Shown piece after piece: positions 46,251-56,251 of a DNA stretch of 64,000 nucleotides. The translations under genes and the position numbers were made by a program. The notes under the pieces were generated by a model that did no database searches, was not told the DNA's origin, and saw nothing but the letters and a program-made list of their open reading frames with translations. The DNA is from Methylomonas sp. 11b (GTDB lineage: Bacteria; Pseudomonadota; Gammaproteobacteria; Methylococcales; Methylomonadaceae): positions 248,001 through 312,000 of the forward strand of contig NZ_KI911557.1 in NCBI RefSeq assembly GCF_000515215.1, given 5' to 3'. The stretch's first letter is position 1. Every line of letters starts with the position of its first letter.

Positions 46251-47615
46251 ATGGATACTTTGCATACCTTGTTTTATTTTATCGTCGCCATCGCAGTACT
46301 GGTGGCGTTTCATGAATACGGCCATTTTTGGGCGGCGCGCAAGGTAGGCATCAAAGTTATTCGTTTTTCCATTGGTTTCGGCAAGCCGCTGATTAGCTGG
46401 CAAAAAAGCCCCGCCGATACTCAGTTCGTCGTCGCTGCGATTCCGTTGGGCGGCTATGTAAAAATGGTCGACGAACGCGAAGAAGCCGTTAAAGCCGAGG
46501 ATTTGCCCTATGCATTCAACCGGCAGCCGTTGCTGGCCCGAACCGCCGTAGTCGCCGCCGGACCTATCGCCAATTTACTGCTGGCCGTGGTTTTATTTTG
46601 GTTGGTGTTGGTCATCGGCGAAGCCGGGGTCAGACCGGTCATCGGTGGGGTGGAGGCCGGATCTCTGGCCGAGCAAGCCGGTTTTGCAACAGGCGACGAA
46701 ATCGTCAGTATCGACGACACCCCAACGCCGACCTGGATAGAAGCCCTGGATACCTTGTTGACCTTGGCGATTGACGGTAAAACCGAGATCAGCGTGCTGA
46801 CTAAAGCGATAGACGATAGTCAACAAATTCGCTTGATTCACCTAACTGAACAAGATGTACAAACTCCGGAAACGCTACATAAGCGTTTGGGTTTGAAGCC
46901 TTGGGTACCGACTATAAAGCCGGTTATCGGCAAGCTGCTTGACGATGGGGTTGCCAAACAAGCTGGTTTACAAAGCGGGGATTTAATTCTCAGCGCGGAC
47001 GGCACCGCCATTACCGACTGGCAACAATGGGTGGATTATGTGCAGGCCCGGCCGGATGTCGAAATTAAATTATTGCTGGAGCGCAGCGGCGCGCAATTGC
47101 CATTAAGCATCACGCCGCGTAGCGAGCAGCAGGGCGAGGGTAAGGCAGTCGGTAAAATCGGCGCAGGTGTCGACGCGCCGAAAGAATTGCTGGACTCCAT
47201 GATGGTGATACATGCCTTATCGCCTTTGGATGCAGTGCCAGTCGCCGGAAAGAGAGTTTGGTTTTATGCGGTGACGACTCTAAAAATGATGGGAAAAATG
47301 GTGGTGGGTTCCGCTTCAATCGAGAATTTGAGCGGCCCCATCAGCATTGCCCAATACGCCGGTCAATCGGCTGAAATGGGATTTACTGCATTTCTGAAGT
47401 TTCTAGGTTTGGTTAGCGTCAGTCTGGGTGTGTTGAATTTACTACCGGTGCCGGTGCTGGACGGCGGTCATTTGCTGTTTTTCGCGGTTGAGGCCATTAA
47501 AGGCAGCCCGCTTCCGGAAAGAATGCAACTGTATTTTCAGCAAGCCGGCATGCTGCTATTAATGCTGCTGATGGGCTTGGCGATGTTTCTCGATATAGGT
47601 AGATTATTTCAATAA
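46251..47615 (+). CDS. rseP: RIP zinc metalloprotease RseP
   Basis: A 454-residue site-2 protease that cuts anti-sigma factor RseA in the inner membrane. The zinc motif HEYGH is at 21-25 in the first helix; a second site motif PVPVLDGGHLLFF lies in the third transmembrane region. Two PDZ domains (about 115-200 and 205-290) sit between. In many gammaproteobacteria bamA follows; here dsbC does, after 63 bases. Confidence 0.97.
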   Translation: MDTLHTLFYFIVAIAVLVAFHEYGHFWAARKVGIKVIRFSIGFGKPLISWQKSPADTQFVVAAIPLGGYVKMVDEREEAVKAEDLPYAFNRQPLLARTAVVAAGPIANLLLAVVLFWLVLVIGEAGVRPVIGGVEAGSLAEQAGFATGDEIVSIDDTPTPTWIEALDTLLTLAIDGKTEISVLTKAIDDSQQIRLIHLTEQDVQTPETLHKRLGLKPWVPTIKPVIGKLLDDGVAKQAGLQSGDLILSADGTAITDWQQWVDYVQARPDVEIKLLLERSGAQLPLSITPRSEQQGEGKAVGKIGAGVDAPKELLDSMMVIHALSPLDAVPVAGKRVWFYAVTTLKMMGKMVVGSASIENLSGPISIAQYAGQSAEMGFTAFLKFLGLVSVSLGVLNLLPVPVLDGGHLLFFAVEAIKGSPLPERMQLYFQQAGMLLLMLLMGLAMFLDIGRLFQ

Positions 47616-47678
47616 CGCTGAACAAAGCACCAGCGTTGTGGTCAACCACATTCCTTTCTAATCTTCCCTGGTAATTAC

Positions 47679-48389
47679 ATGAAAAAAATCACACACATTC
47701 TGGCTTTGACGCTACTGGCTTTGACTAGCCCAGCATTATTTGCCGACGAAGCCGCCATTAAAAAAGCCTTGAGTGAGTTTATGCCGGGGGGGCAGGTTGA
47801 CTCGGTGAAACCATCGGAAGTCAAAGGGCTGTACGAAGTGTCTATGGGTGGCAATATCTTTTATGCATCCGAAGACGGTAAATATTTATTGCAAGGGCAG
47901 CTCTTCGACGCCGAAGCAAAGAAAAATATCACCGAATCCAAGCTGGCTGACGTGCGTAAAGCCTCGCTGGATAAAGTCGGCGAACAAAAAATGATTATTT
48001 TCAAACCGGAAACCAGCAAACATGTCGTGTCTATCTTTACCGACATCGATTGCGGATATTGCCGCAAGCTGCACTCGGAAATCGATCAATATATGGCGCA
48101 GGGTATTACGATACGCTACATGTTTTTCCCTAGAGCCGGCAAAGGGTCGGATTCCTATAAAAAAGCCGTCTCAGTCTGGTGTGCTGCCGACAAAAATAAA
48201 GCGCTAACCACCGCGAAGAAAGGTGAGCATCTGGATGCAAAAACCTGCGAAAACCCTGTGGATGAACATATGGCCTTAGGTGAAGCGTTTGGTATGAACG
48301 GCACACCGATGATAGTCACGCAAAAAGGCAATATCTTGCCCGGCTATGTACCCGCTGCGCAATTGGCGAAAGTTCTAGCTAGCGAATAA
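47679..48389 (+). CDS. dsbC: Periplasmic disulfide isomerase DsbC
   Basis: A 236-residue thioredoxin-fold protein. A signal peptide (about 1-22, ending LFA) is followed by an N-terminal dimerisation domain (about 24-80), a linker helix and the thioredoxin-like domain with active site DCGYCRKLH. The cis-proline region is MNGTPMIV. Family members rearrange wrong disulfides in exported proteins. A bidirectional terminator follows. Confidence 0.95.
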   Translation: MKKITHILALTLLALTSPALFADEAAIKKALSEFMPGGQVDSVKPSEVKGLYEVSMGGNIFYASEDGKYLLQGQLFDAEAKKNITESKLADVRKASLDKVGEQKMIIFKPETSKHVVSIFTDIDCGYCRKLHSEIDQYMAQGITIRYMFFPRAGKGSDSYKKAVSVWCAADKNKALTTAKKGEHLDAKTCENPVDEHMALGEAFGMNGTPMIVTQKGNILPGYVPAAQLAKVLASE

Positions 48390-48401
48390 AAATAAGGAAA
48401 T

Positions 48402-48435
48402 AAAACCGCCAGTTTCAGCGCCGGCGGTTTTATTT
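48402..48435. terminator. Bidirectional intrinsic terminator between dsbC and the OmpA-like gene
   Basis: AAAACCGCC at 48402-48410 pairs with GGCGGTTTT at 48423-48431. A-rich and T-rich sides flank the stem, so it can end both the dsbC transcript (plus) and the convergent OmpA-like transcript (minus). Confidence 0.85.
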
Positions 48436-48444
48436 GTTTGGTAA

Positions 48445-49035
48445 TTATCGAATCGTCACTTCTACCCGACGGTTTCGCGGTTCGGACGTTTCATCGCCGG
48501 TCTTGATCAACAAATTCTTTTCGCCGTGCGATGTGACGGCGACTTCCTTCACATCCAGCTTACTAGGGTCGAACAAACGGCTTACCTGAACGGCGCGCTC
48601 ATTCGCCAATTTTTCGTTTTTGCCCGCATCGCCCACCGTATCGGTGTGACCGATCACTGAAATATCGGCGGCCGGATGTTTGCCGGCGGTTTCGATGATC
48701 TTGGGAATCAAAGCCGCCGATTCGGCGGTCAGCTTGGTGCCGCCGGTCTCAAAATACAATAAAAATATCTCCGGCAATACCGGCTCGGAAGCCAAGGCTC
48801 TGCCAAAGTCTTTATTGATCTTTTCTTGTTCGACTTTGAATACGGTTTTGGAGTTGTCCAGAGCTGCACCAAAACCGGCTTGTTCGATCACGGTTTCGCT
48901 GTTGGCACCGCTGAAAATCACTTTTCCGGTTGAGCCGTCGTGATCTTCCAGCAATACCAAATAAGATTTGGCGCAACCGCTTAAACCCAGTGCAGCGGCG
49001 AATGTGAGGATTTTGGGTAAGGAAATTGTCGTCAT
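48445..49035 (-). CDS. OmpA-family peptidoglycan-binding lipoprotein
   Basis: A 196-residue protein. The N-terminus has a signal sequence with lipobox LSGC, so Cys21 is the likely lipid site. The C-terminal OmpA domain (about 85-196) has FETGGTKLTAESAALI, ISVIGHTDTVGDAGKNEKLA, ERAVQVSRLF and EPRNRRVEVTIR, the peptidoglycan-binding fold. It follows a FecR-domain gene by 14 bases and lies downstream of a CHASE2 kinase, all on the minus strand. This trio is found together in several bacteria and may sense or signal envelope state. Confidence 0.92.
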   Translation of the reverse strand: MTTISLPKILTFAAALGLSGCAKSYLVLLEDHDGSTGKVIFSGANSETVIEQAGFGAALDNSKTVFKVEQEKINKDFGRALASEPVLPEIFLLYFETGGTKLTAESAALIPKIIETAGKHPAADISVIGHTDTVGDAGKNEKLANERAVQVSRLFDPSKLDVKEVAVTSHGEKNLLIKTGDETSEPRNRRVEVTIR

Positions 49036-49049
49036 GGCAAATACTCGGC

Positions 49050-49496
49050 TTATTCTTCAACTTTGACTAAAAAACGCGTGCCTCTTACCGCAATCACGCC
49101 GGTAGGAGTTTTTACCGTTACCGCTTCCGGCTTGAGTTTGGCGATGACGCCGGAAATATAATGCAGGGTGCCTTTTAATAGGCTGGCGTTTAATTGCAAT
49201 TTGTCCTGCTGGGGTTCGAATTGATAAGCTTCTATTTTGAATTCGGTATTCGGGCCGATCGACAAAATGGTATTGTCTTTCAGCGTTACCCCGGCAGCGC
49301 CGTTCTGGTCGGTTTTAATGACGTTGCCGACATGAATCGGCGAACCAAGGCTGGCTTTGATCGGGCCGCTACTTTCGTCAATAGTCGTTTGATCGTTGAT
49401 GGTTTTGATGTATCCGATGACTGTTTCATCGGCTGATACCGCATTCGGCATGCAAAGGGCTAACCCCAGGCTACAACAGGCGAAAAGACGTTTCAT
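49050..49496 (-). CDS. FecR-domain exported protein
   Basis: A 148-residue exported protein with a signal peptide (about 1-23, ending VSA). The FecR-type core (about 40-145) has SPIHVGNVIKTDQNGAAGV, LKDNTILSIGPNTEFKIEAY and the end motif VKTPTGVIAVRGTRFLV. There is no membrane helix or sigma-factor partner, so it is of the stand-alone type and not the anti-sigma type. It is co-oriented with the OmpA-like lipoprotein 14 bases away. Confidence 0.9.
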   Translation of the reverse strand: MKRLFACCSLGLALCMPNAVSADETVIGYIKTINDQTTIDESSGPIKASLGSPIHVGNVIKTDQNGAAGVTLKDNTILSIGPNTEFKIEAYQFEPQQDKLQLNASLLKGTLHYISGVIAKLKPEAVTVKTPTGVIAVRGTRFLVKVEE

Positions 49497-49780
49497 AATG
49501 GCCTCTACAAACGGTGTTTTTGGACATCAATAGCCGCGTGGGCGGTATTGAAATTTAGCGTGTAAGTATAGACAGCATTTAATTGTTGTTAGATTCAAGA
49601 GCTTTTTTGTTTTAGGGCTATTCGTTAACGCTGCTCTTGAATAATGTCTCACCGGCGAAGGCGGGAGCCCGGCGGCTATATGGGATTTGGTTCACTGTCT
49701 GGCTTCCGGTCGTGCGCGCCCAACATCGGAAACTAGCGCTTACGGAACGGTTACCGGTATTAGATAAAAACCTCAGCGGC

Positions 49781-52042
49781 TTAACGGATCAGTAATTCCA
49801 CCCAAAACGTGCTGCCCACACCCGGCGTGCTGCTAACGCCGACAGTACCGTTCATCAGTTCCGCAAGTTGTTTGGTAATTGCCAATCCTATACCGGTGCC
49901 TTCTATGTCGGTATTATCCGCACCCAGACGCTGAAATGATTGGAATAACAATTGCTGTTGTTGCTCCGCCAGACCTTTGCCGGTATCGGTAATAGAAATT
50001 CTTACCCGATTATCGTCTACCCGTCTGCTGCTCAGGTTAATGGAACCGTTGGGGCGATTATATTTCACGGCGTTGGACAGAAAATTCAATAAAATTTGTT
50101 TGGCGCGTTTCGGGTCAGCTTGTAGCCCAATGTTCTCGGGTAAGGGATTATCGACAATTAGCGCCAGGCCTTTATTTTGCACCAAGGGTGTGATCAGGGT
50201 TTGGCAATCGTTGATCAGCTCCACCAAATTGATGCTGCCGATATTCACGCTGATTTTGCCGGACTCGATTTTAGCCAGATCCAAAAGCTCGTTTATTAGC
50301 CCGAGTAAGTGTAGACCGGCCTTGAGTATTTCATTGACCGAGTCCAGGTGGGTTTCGGCCAAAGGGTGTTCCGGATCGTCCATTTGCATCAGCTGCGCAA
50401 AACCGATAATGGCGTTCAGCGGCGTGCGCAATTCGTGGCTCATTTGCGACAGAAATTGGCTTTTGGCCAAGCTGACTTGTTCGGTCCGGTTAATCAATTC
50501 TCGCATTACGGTTTGTTCTTCGGCTTTTTTCAGCAGCATTTTCGCCATGAGCACCCGTTCGCCAATATCGTTGATGGTCAACACCGTGCCCATCAGTGCG
50601 CCCCGACTGCCTATCAAAGGGGCGATGGTCAGATTGGCGTTCATCGCGTAGTGGTCGGAAATGGATAGGCGAGTATTGCTGATTTTCAACGGTCCCTGAT
50701 TGATGACGCTTTGCTGTATCAATTCAGCGATTCGATGCGGTTTGCCGTCTATTTCCAGGCTAAATATTTCGTCGATATTTTGGCTGGCGGTCTTGGGGCG
50801 TTTGCTGCCGATGATATCCAGAGCGGCGGCATTCATGTATTCGATTGAGCCTTTATTATCTGTGGTTATGACACCATCGACGATAGCGTTTAAGGTGATG
50901 TAGGCGCGTTTGCGTTCCGCGAATAAGGACTGGATCAGTTTCTCAAAATGCCGCCAGCTGCGTAGTGGATAGCTGATTATTAACACCAGTAACGCCACGG
51001 ACGGTGCAAACCAATAGTGGCTGGTATGCAGTAAGACCAAGCAAAACAGTAAAATTGCCATCGATAGTATCGAGACAGCCAGTGCCAGCCAGCGCAGTGA
51101 AAAACAAGTGCTGATCTTGACGGCGATACCGGCTATCGCCAGGCTTAAGAGGAATTGCCAATGGCCCGGTAACGGCTGCCAAAGGGTTTGCTTTATGAGG
51201 CCATCCAAGCCGGCTGCGACGAAATCCACCCCGCTCATGGGCCGATCACCGACAGCCAAGGGTGCCGGCAGGTCGCGTTCTATGCCGCTGGCGGTCAGCC
51301 CGACCAATATGTATTTATCGGTGAATAATTGTCCGGACACCTTCCCCGACAATACGTCCAAATAAGAAACTCTAACGAAATCGCTGCCCGGCGCAAAGAA
51401 CGGCAACCACACCCGATAATCGCCATGTATGCTTTCTGGCGATGTTTCGGTCCGTAAGCCCGGTAAATCGGCAAGTATTTCCGGATGGTTCAAAGAATAA
51501 ATAGTCAGCGGCATCGCCAACCACTGCGAGTCGCCCAAGGACAATTGCAACAAAATGCTTCTACTGATGCCGTCCTTATCCAAATCGACATTGGCATGCC
51601 CCAACACAGCGTGTTTGGCGAATTCAGGTAATGGCAGCGTTTCCACTACGTTATTGCCATTGCGTTCGACAATAACCGGCAGTATTACTTGTTTGTTACT
51701 CGCTAGTGCGCGGCTTAAGTGCGCGTCCAATTCAGGATGTTGCTGATCCGCTTCGGAAAAAATAAAATCCAACGCAATCGCCTTGGGTTTTGCCGACGCC
51801 AGCGTCTCCAGCAGGCGAGCGTGAATATCTCTGGGCCAGGGCCAGCGCCCTAGTTTTTGCAGGCTTTTTTGATCGACTTCGATAATGACAATATCTTTTG
51901 AAGCCGGCGTGGCCAGCAGCTTCAGTTGGGCATCATAAATCCACCGATCAAAGCGCCACAGTGCATCCGTATAGCTTAAGCCAACCGTTAGAACGATCAG
52001 CGCAATGACGATCAATGATTTTTCGAAGTGGCGTGTCGCCAT
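49781..52042 (-). CDS. CHASE2-PAS sensor histidine kinase
   Basis: A 753-residue kinase. One N-terminal helix (about 8-27) leads into a large CHASE2 periplasmic sensor (about 28-290); three close helices at about 300-370 follow. Then come PAS (about 385-500), HisKA (SQMSHELRTPLNAIIGFAQL) and HATPase (FLSNAVKYNRPNG, DTGKGL, GTGIGLAITKQLAELMNG). No receiver domain is attached, and no response regulator lies nearby. CHASE2 kinases or cyclases next to FecR and OmpA-like genes suggest a joint envelope-sensing unit; the ligand is unknown. Confidence 0.93.
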   Translation of the reverse strand: MATRHFEKSLIVIALIVLTVGLSYTDALWRFDRWIYDAQLKLLATPASKDIVIIEVDQKSLQKLGRWPWPRDIHARLLETLASAKPKAIALDFIFSEADQQHPELDAHLSRALASNKQVILPVIVERNGNNVVETLPLPEFAKHAVLGHANVDLDKDGISRSILLQLSLGDSQWLAMPLTIYSLNHPEILADLPGLRTETSPESIHGDYRVWLPFFAPGSDFVRVSYLDVLSGKVSGQLFTDKYILVGLTASGIERDLPAPLAVGDRPMSGVDFVAAGLDGLIKQTLWQPLPGHWQFLLSLAIAGIAVKISTCFSLRWLALAVSILSMAILLFCLVLLHTSHYWFAPSVALLVLIISYPLRSWRHFEKLIQSLFAERKRAYITLNAIVDGVITTDNKGSIEYMNAAALDIIGSKRPKTASQNIDEIFSLEIDGKPHRIAELIQQSVINQGPLKISNTRLSISDHYAMNANLTIAPLIGSRGALMGTVLTINDIGERVLMAKMLLKKAEEQTVMRELINRTEQVSLAKSQFLSQMSHELRTPLNAIIGFAQLMQMDDPEHPLAETHLDSVNEILKAGLHLLGLINELLDLAKIESGKISVNIGSINLVELINDCQTLITPLVQNKGLALIVDNPLPENIGLQADPKRAKQILLNFLSNAVKYNRPNGSINLSSRRVDDNRVRISITDTGKGLAEQQQQLLFQSFQRLGADNTDIEGTGIGLAITKQLAELMNGTVGVSSTPGVGSTFWVELLIR

Positions 52043-52194
52043 GGAATTTACTGTGCAAAGTGGAAATACTTGGGAAAGTATACTAGTTGCAATCGCAATT
52101 AGTTAATGTAAAACAAGGTTTTCCGCTGTTAGCTGCCTGGCTGCACGAGGTAAATTGTCTGAACAATGCTGCGTGCCGCGAACATGTCTGCCTA

Positions 52195-54795
52195 TCAACG
52201 CTTGTTGACTTTTAGCAGCGCTTTCAAACGATATAAGGCGTCCAATGCTTGCCGAGGACTCAAATGATCGGGATCGAGTTCTTCCAGCAGCACGACAGCC
52301 GGATGGCATTCCTGGCTGGTAAATAAGTCGAATTGGTTGATTTCGCTATGATTTTGCAGCTCAATGTAGGCGGTGTTTTCCAATTGCGCCAGTTTATTTT
52401 TGGCGTTGGCAATCACGTTCTGCGGCACTCCGGCCAGCGCCGCCACTTGCAAACCGTAGCTTTGACTGGCCGGGCCGTCCTTGACGGCGTGTAAAAACAC
52501 GATCTTGTCGCCGTGCTCCATCGCATCCAAATGGATGTTGTGGATATTGCTTTGTTCTTCGGCCAGCGTAGTTAATTCGAAATAATGGGTCGCGAATAGC
52601 GTGAACGCCTGGGTATGGCGGGCCAGATAATCGGCGCAGGCCCAGGCCAACGATAAGCCGTCGAAAGTGCTGGTGCCGCGGCCGATCTCATCCATCAGGA
52701 TCAAGCTGTTGCTGGTGGCATTATGCAGAATATTCGCGGTTTCCGACATTTCCACCATAAAAGTCGAGCGGCCGCTGGCCAGATCGTCGGAGGCGCCGAT
52801 GCGGGTAAATATCTTGTCTATCGGTCCGCAACGTAGCGATTGCGCAGGCACGTAGCAGCCAATGTGCGCCAGCAGCACGATCAGCGCGGCCTGGCGCATA
52901 TAAGTCGATTTACCACCCATGTTCGGGCCGGTGATGACCAGCATCCGGCGCTCTGTCGAAAAATTCAGGTCGTTGGCGACGAAGGGAATGCTGGAGAGTG
53001 CTTCCACCACTAGATGTCGACCGGCAACGATGTCGATGCCGGGTTGTTGATCCAATACCGGTTGCGACAAGTTTAAGGTTTCGGCGCGTTCGGCGAAATT
53101 TACCAATACATCCAGTTCGGCCAACGAGTTGGCACAATGCTGTAGATCGAGTAGGGCATCGCCCAGCGTATCCAGCAATTGATCGTACAAAGCTTTCTCG
53201 AAGGACAGCGATTTTTCTCTGGCACTGAGCACTTTGTCCTCAAACGACTTCAGTTCCGGAGTGATGTAACGCTCGGCACCTTTCAGCGTTTGCTTGCGGG
53301 TGTAATGCATTGGCACCTTGTCGGCCTGAGCATTGGAAATCTCGATGTAATAGCCGTGCACCCGGTTGTAATTCACCTTGAGTGTAGCTATGCCGGTAGC
53401 GGCTCGCTCGCGCTGTTCCATGTCGATCAAGAATTGGTCGGCGTTCTGGCTGAGATTACGCAGCTCGTCCAGCTCCGGGTGGTAGCCGGGGGCAATCACG
53501 CCGCCGTCGCGGATCAAGACCGGCGGATTATCGATGATGGCGCGTTGCAGCAGGGCCAATAATTCCGGTTGTTCGCGCAGTTGCGAGCGTAGGTTTTCCA
53601 GATGCGGGTTATCGCTGTCGGCCAGCTGACTTTGTAAAGCCGGCAAGGTCGCCAATGTATGGCGCAGCACCAGTAGATCGCGTGGCCGCGCCGATTTCAA
53701 CGCAATGCGCGAGCTGATACGTTCTATATCGCCGACCTGACGCAGACTGCCTTGTAGGTCTTTATATAATTGATTCGCCAACAGACTGGCGACGCAGGCA
53801 TAGCGACCATTGACAACAGCATGATCCCGCAAGGGCCGGTGTATCCAGCGCCGCAGGCAACGGCTGCCCATCGCGGTGGCGGTCTTATCCAAGACGCCCA
53901 GCAAGGTGTATTGCATCTGGCCGCTGGGATGGCTGTCCAGCTCCAGATTGCGGCGGCTGGCGGCGTCCAGACTGATGCTGTCGTCGCAGTTCTCGACCCG
54001 AATGCCTTGAATATGGGGCAGGGCGCTTTGCTGAGTGTCGCGTACGTATTGCAGCAAACAACCCGCCGCGCAAATCGCCGCCGGCAAATGCTCGCAGCCA
54101 TAACCTTTCAAGTCGTGGCTATTGAACTGCTTCAAAATCAATAGCCGGCAACTATCAAGGTCAAAATGCCAGGGCGGACGCTTACATAAGCCGCGGCGTT
54201 CCTTGACGGCGGGCGGTAGTCTAATATCTTCGCTATACAGCAGTTCCGCCGGATTCAAGCGCTCGATTTCGCTAAGCAGCTGGGTTTCGTTGTCCAATTG
54301 TTGCAGCGTAAATTTACCGCTGCCTAAATCCAGACAGGCCAGTCCGAACAACTTGTCGAATACTGCCAGAGACACAAGCAGATTGTCCTTGCGATCCTCC
54401 AACAAGGCTTCGTCGGTGACAGTGCCTGGCGTGACGATGCGCACGACTTTGCGTTCCACCGGCCCTTTGGATTTGGCCGGGTCGCCGATTTGCTCGCATA
54501 TCGCAATCGATTCGCCTTGTTTCAGCAGGCGGGCGATGTAGTTTTCCGCCGCATGGTAAGGAATGCCGGCCATAGGGATTGGTTGTCCACCGGATTGGCC
54601 GCGAGCGGTTAGCGTAATATCCAATAACTGCGCGGCCTTTTTTGCATCATCGAAAAACAGCTCGTAGAAATCGCCCATTCTGTAAAACAGCAGCGTGTCA
54701 GGCTGGCCGGATTTGATGCGCATATATTGTTGCATCATCGGGGTGTGCTGTGTTTCGTTGCCTTGCCTGCTGTCTTGTTTTGTTTGGATATTCAT
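52195..54795 (-). CDS. mutS: DNA mismatch repair protein MutS
   Basis: An 866-residue MutS. The mismatch-reading Phe-x-Glu is in [11 protein letters not shown] near the N-terminus. Walker A is [16 protein letters not shown] and Walker B is [24 protein letters not shown] follows. The ATG at 54795 gives the normal [14 protein letters not shown] start; the longer frame adds 28 residues that run toward the integrase promoter and are unlikely to be translated. The integrase gene is divergent from it, so mutS lies at the edge of the accessory island. Confidence 0.97.
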   Translation of the reverse strand: MNIQTKQDSRQGNETQHTPMMQQYMRIKSGQPDTLLFYRMGDFYELFFDDAKKAAQLLDITLTARGQSGGQPIPMAGIPYHAAENYIARLLKQGESIAICEQIGDPAKSKGPVERKVVRIVTPGTVTDEALLEDRKDNLLVSLAVFDKLFGLACLDLGSGKFTLQQLDNETQLLSEIERLNPAELLYSEDIRLPPAVKERRGLCKRPPWHFDLDSCRLLILKQFNSHDLKGYGCEHLPAAICAAGCLLQYVRDTQQSALPHIQGIRVENCDDSISLDAASRRNLELDSHPSGQMQYTLLGVLDKTATAMGSRCLRRWIHRPLRDHAVVNGRYACVASLLANQLYKDLQGSLRQVGDIERISSRIALKSARPRDLLVLRHTLATLPALQSQLADSDNPHLENLRSQLREQPELLALLQRAIIDNPPVLIRDGGVIAPGYHPELDELRNLSQNADQFLIDMEQRERAATGIATLKVNYNRVHGYYIEISNAQADKVPMHYTRKQTLKGAERYITPELKSFEDKVLSAREKSLSFEKALYDQLLDTLGDALLDLQHCANSLAELDVLVNFAERAETLNLSQPVLDQQPGIDIVAGRHLVVEALSSIPFVANDLNFSTERRMLVITGPNMGGKSTYMRQAALIVLLAHIGCYVPAQSLRCGPIDKIFTRIGASDDLASGRSTFMVEMSETANILHNATSNSLILMDEIGRGTSTFDGLSLAWACADYLARHTQAFTLFATHYFELTTLAEEQSNIHNIHLDAMEHGDKIVFLHAVKDGPASQSYGLQVAALAGVPQNVIANAKNKLAQLENTAYIELQNHSEINQFDLFTSQECHPAVVLLEELDPDHLSPRQALDALYRLKALLKVNKR

Positions 54796-54886
54796 TCGTA
54801 AGTTAATGAAATAACAGATAATAGTTCTATGTTGTGAGCCGGGTTCACTCCAGCTACACTTTTCAAAACTTCCCTGCACTTTGCTG

Positions 54887-54961
54887 TTTAGTATAGGTTT
54901 TAGTATAGGTTTTTTCGAGTTATACTCGTGTCATCGATCAACATAAAAAACCTATACTAAA
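54887..54961. promoter_or_regulatory. Symmetric 12-bp repeat set directly before the integrase gene
   Basis: TTTAGTATAGGT occurs twice in exact tandem (54887-54898 and 54899-54910) and once inverted as ACCTATACTAAA at 54950-54961, whose last base touches the integrase ATG at 54962. Between them is a short palindrome CGAGTTATACTCG (54916-54928). Such spacing suits binding sites of a dimeric regulator or arm-type sites of the recombinase. Confidence 0.75.
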
Positions 54962-56251
54962 ATGCAATTCGATGCCCGCACCGCTAAAGCTTTGCAGCCA
55001 GGACAGCATATGGCTTTTGACGATTACCCAGGACTGCGTTTGTCTGCCATGGCAAAAGTGAGAACTTGGTTTTATCGGTATAGAAGCACTGTTGATGGAC
55101 GCCTTAGGCAGGTGTCAATTGGTCATTGGCCATCTATGTCATTTCCCGTGGCTATTGTCGCTTGGGAAGCTTTGAAAAACCAGCGTGATTCTGGTAATGA
55201 TCCTGTATTAGAGGCAAAGCAAGCTAAATTAGAGGCAAAAGCTTTAATAATAAAACAAGAGGCGGCAAATTCTGAAAACGCTTATACAGTCCGAGTGCTG
55301 TGTGATGAATATTTAGCTGGACATGTTTGTCGCCACAGAGCCAAAAAAGGTTCTACTGAAATTACTAGGATGTTTAACACGATGCTGGGTGATATGGCGG
55401 ATTTACCATCCACTGCAATTACCCGCGCAATGGCTTTTGATTTGATTCAAAAGTACGCCGCAATATCGCCCGTGCAGGCCGGAAAATTACGATGTGAGTT
55501 AGGAGCAGCATGGGATTATGCAATGGATGCCGGCAGACTACCTGAAGCTGCAGTAAATTGGTGGCGCTTAATTTTACGTGGAAAAATTAGATCAAAAGGA
55601 AAGACCATAGAAGGTAAGAACATCGGCGTGGTTAAACGCGTACTCACTGAAGACGAAATCGGTGAATTGATAGCTTGGCTTCCAAATTTCGCACCGATAA
55701 TTACTGACGTTCTAATGTTATATCTTTGGACCGGAACTCGTGGCTCAGAAATTGTCGGCATGTCAGGAACTGAAATTAGTGAAGAGGGCGGTCAAGTTTG
55801 GTGGACGATACCGAAAATTAGAACGAAAAATGCTCGACATGAAACTGCTACAGATCAAAGGGTGCCCTTATTCGGTAGGGGTTTGGCAGTGGTGTTACGG
55901 CGGAAAAAATTATATGGAGACGGTTTTCTATTTCCATCCCGTCATAAAGTGGGGCACATCGAACAAAAATACGTCACTGAACAGGTGTTTTATAGACAGC
56001 CCTATAGTCAGATACGCCCTGAGCAGGTGAGGCCTCGATTAACGGTGACTCATTGGGCACCGCATGATTTGCGACGGACTTCACGCACCTTGCTTGCAAA
56101 ATTAGGATGTCCAGATTCCGTAGGTGAAACGATTCTCGGTCATATGTTACCCGGTGTGGTAGGAACTTATAATCGGCATCAATATGACGATGAAAAACGC
56201 CTATGGCTCTTTAATCTGTCAGAGCATCTTGAGTCATTGGCACATTTCTAG
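54962..56251 (+). CDS. Tyrosine recombinase/integrase with DUF4102-like arm domain
   Basis: A 429-residue integrase. The N-terminal arm-binding domain (about 1-90) has FDDYPGLRLSAMAKVRTWFY and RQVSIGHWPSM, as in P4-type integrases. A core-binding domain (about 110-215) follows. The catalytic set is complete: Arg260 (TGTRGSE), His368 and Arg371 (HDLRRTS), His394 (LGHM) and Tyr403 (GTYNRHQY). It should therefore be able to cut and join DNA. The codon use looks more A+T-rich than that of mutS beside it. The partner sites are unidentified, though the repeats before the gene and a tRNA-like piece at 56545 are candidates. Confidence 0.95.
   Translation: MQFDARTAKALQPGQHMAFDDYPGLRLSAMAKVRTWFYRYRSTVDGRLRQVSIGHWPSMSFPVAIVAWEALKNQRDSGNDPVLEAKQAKLEAKALIIKQEAANSENAYTVRVLCDEYLAGHVCRHRAKKGSTEITRMFNTMLGDMADLPSTAITRAMAFDLIQKYAAISPVQAGKLRCELGAAWDYAMDAGRLPEAAVNWWRLILRGKIRSKGKTIEGKNIGVVKRVLTEDEIGELIAWLPNFAPIITDVLMLYLWTGTRGSEIVGMSGTEISEEGGQVWWTIPKIRTKNARHETATDQRVPLFGRGLAVVLRRKKLYGDGFLFPSRHKVGHIEQKYVTEQVFYRQPYSQIRPEQVRPRLTVTHWAPHDLRRTSRTLLAKLGCPDSVGETILGHMLPGVVGTYNRHQYDDEKRLWLFNLSEHLESLAHF

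Noticed and set aside
54830..54860. Possible attachment site by tRNA-like GGGTTCACTCC before the integrase
   Set aside because: It does not fit the T-loop consensus, and no second copy was found at the other island end.
54796..54879. 28-residue N-terminal extension of MutS
   Set aside because: MutS families begin near MNIQTKQ; the extra residues lie in the divergent promoter region.
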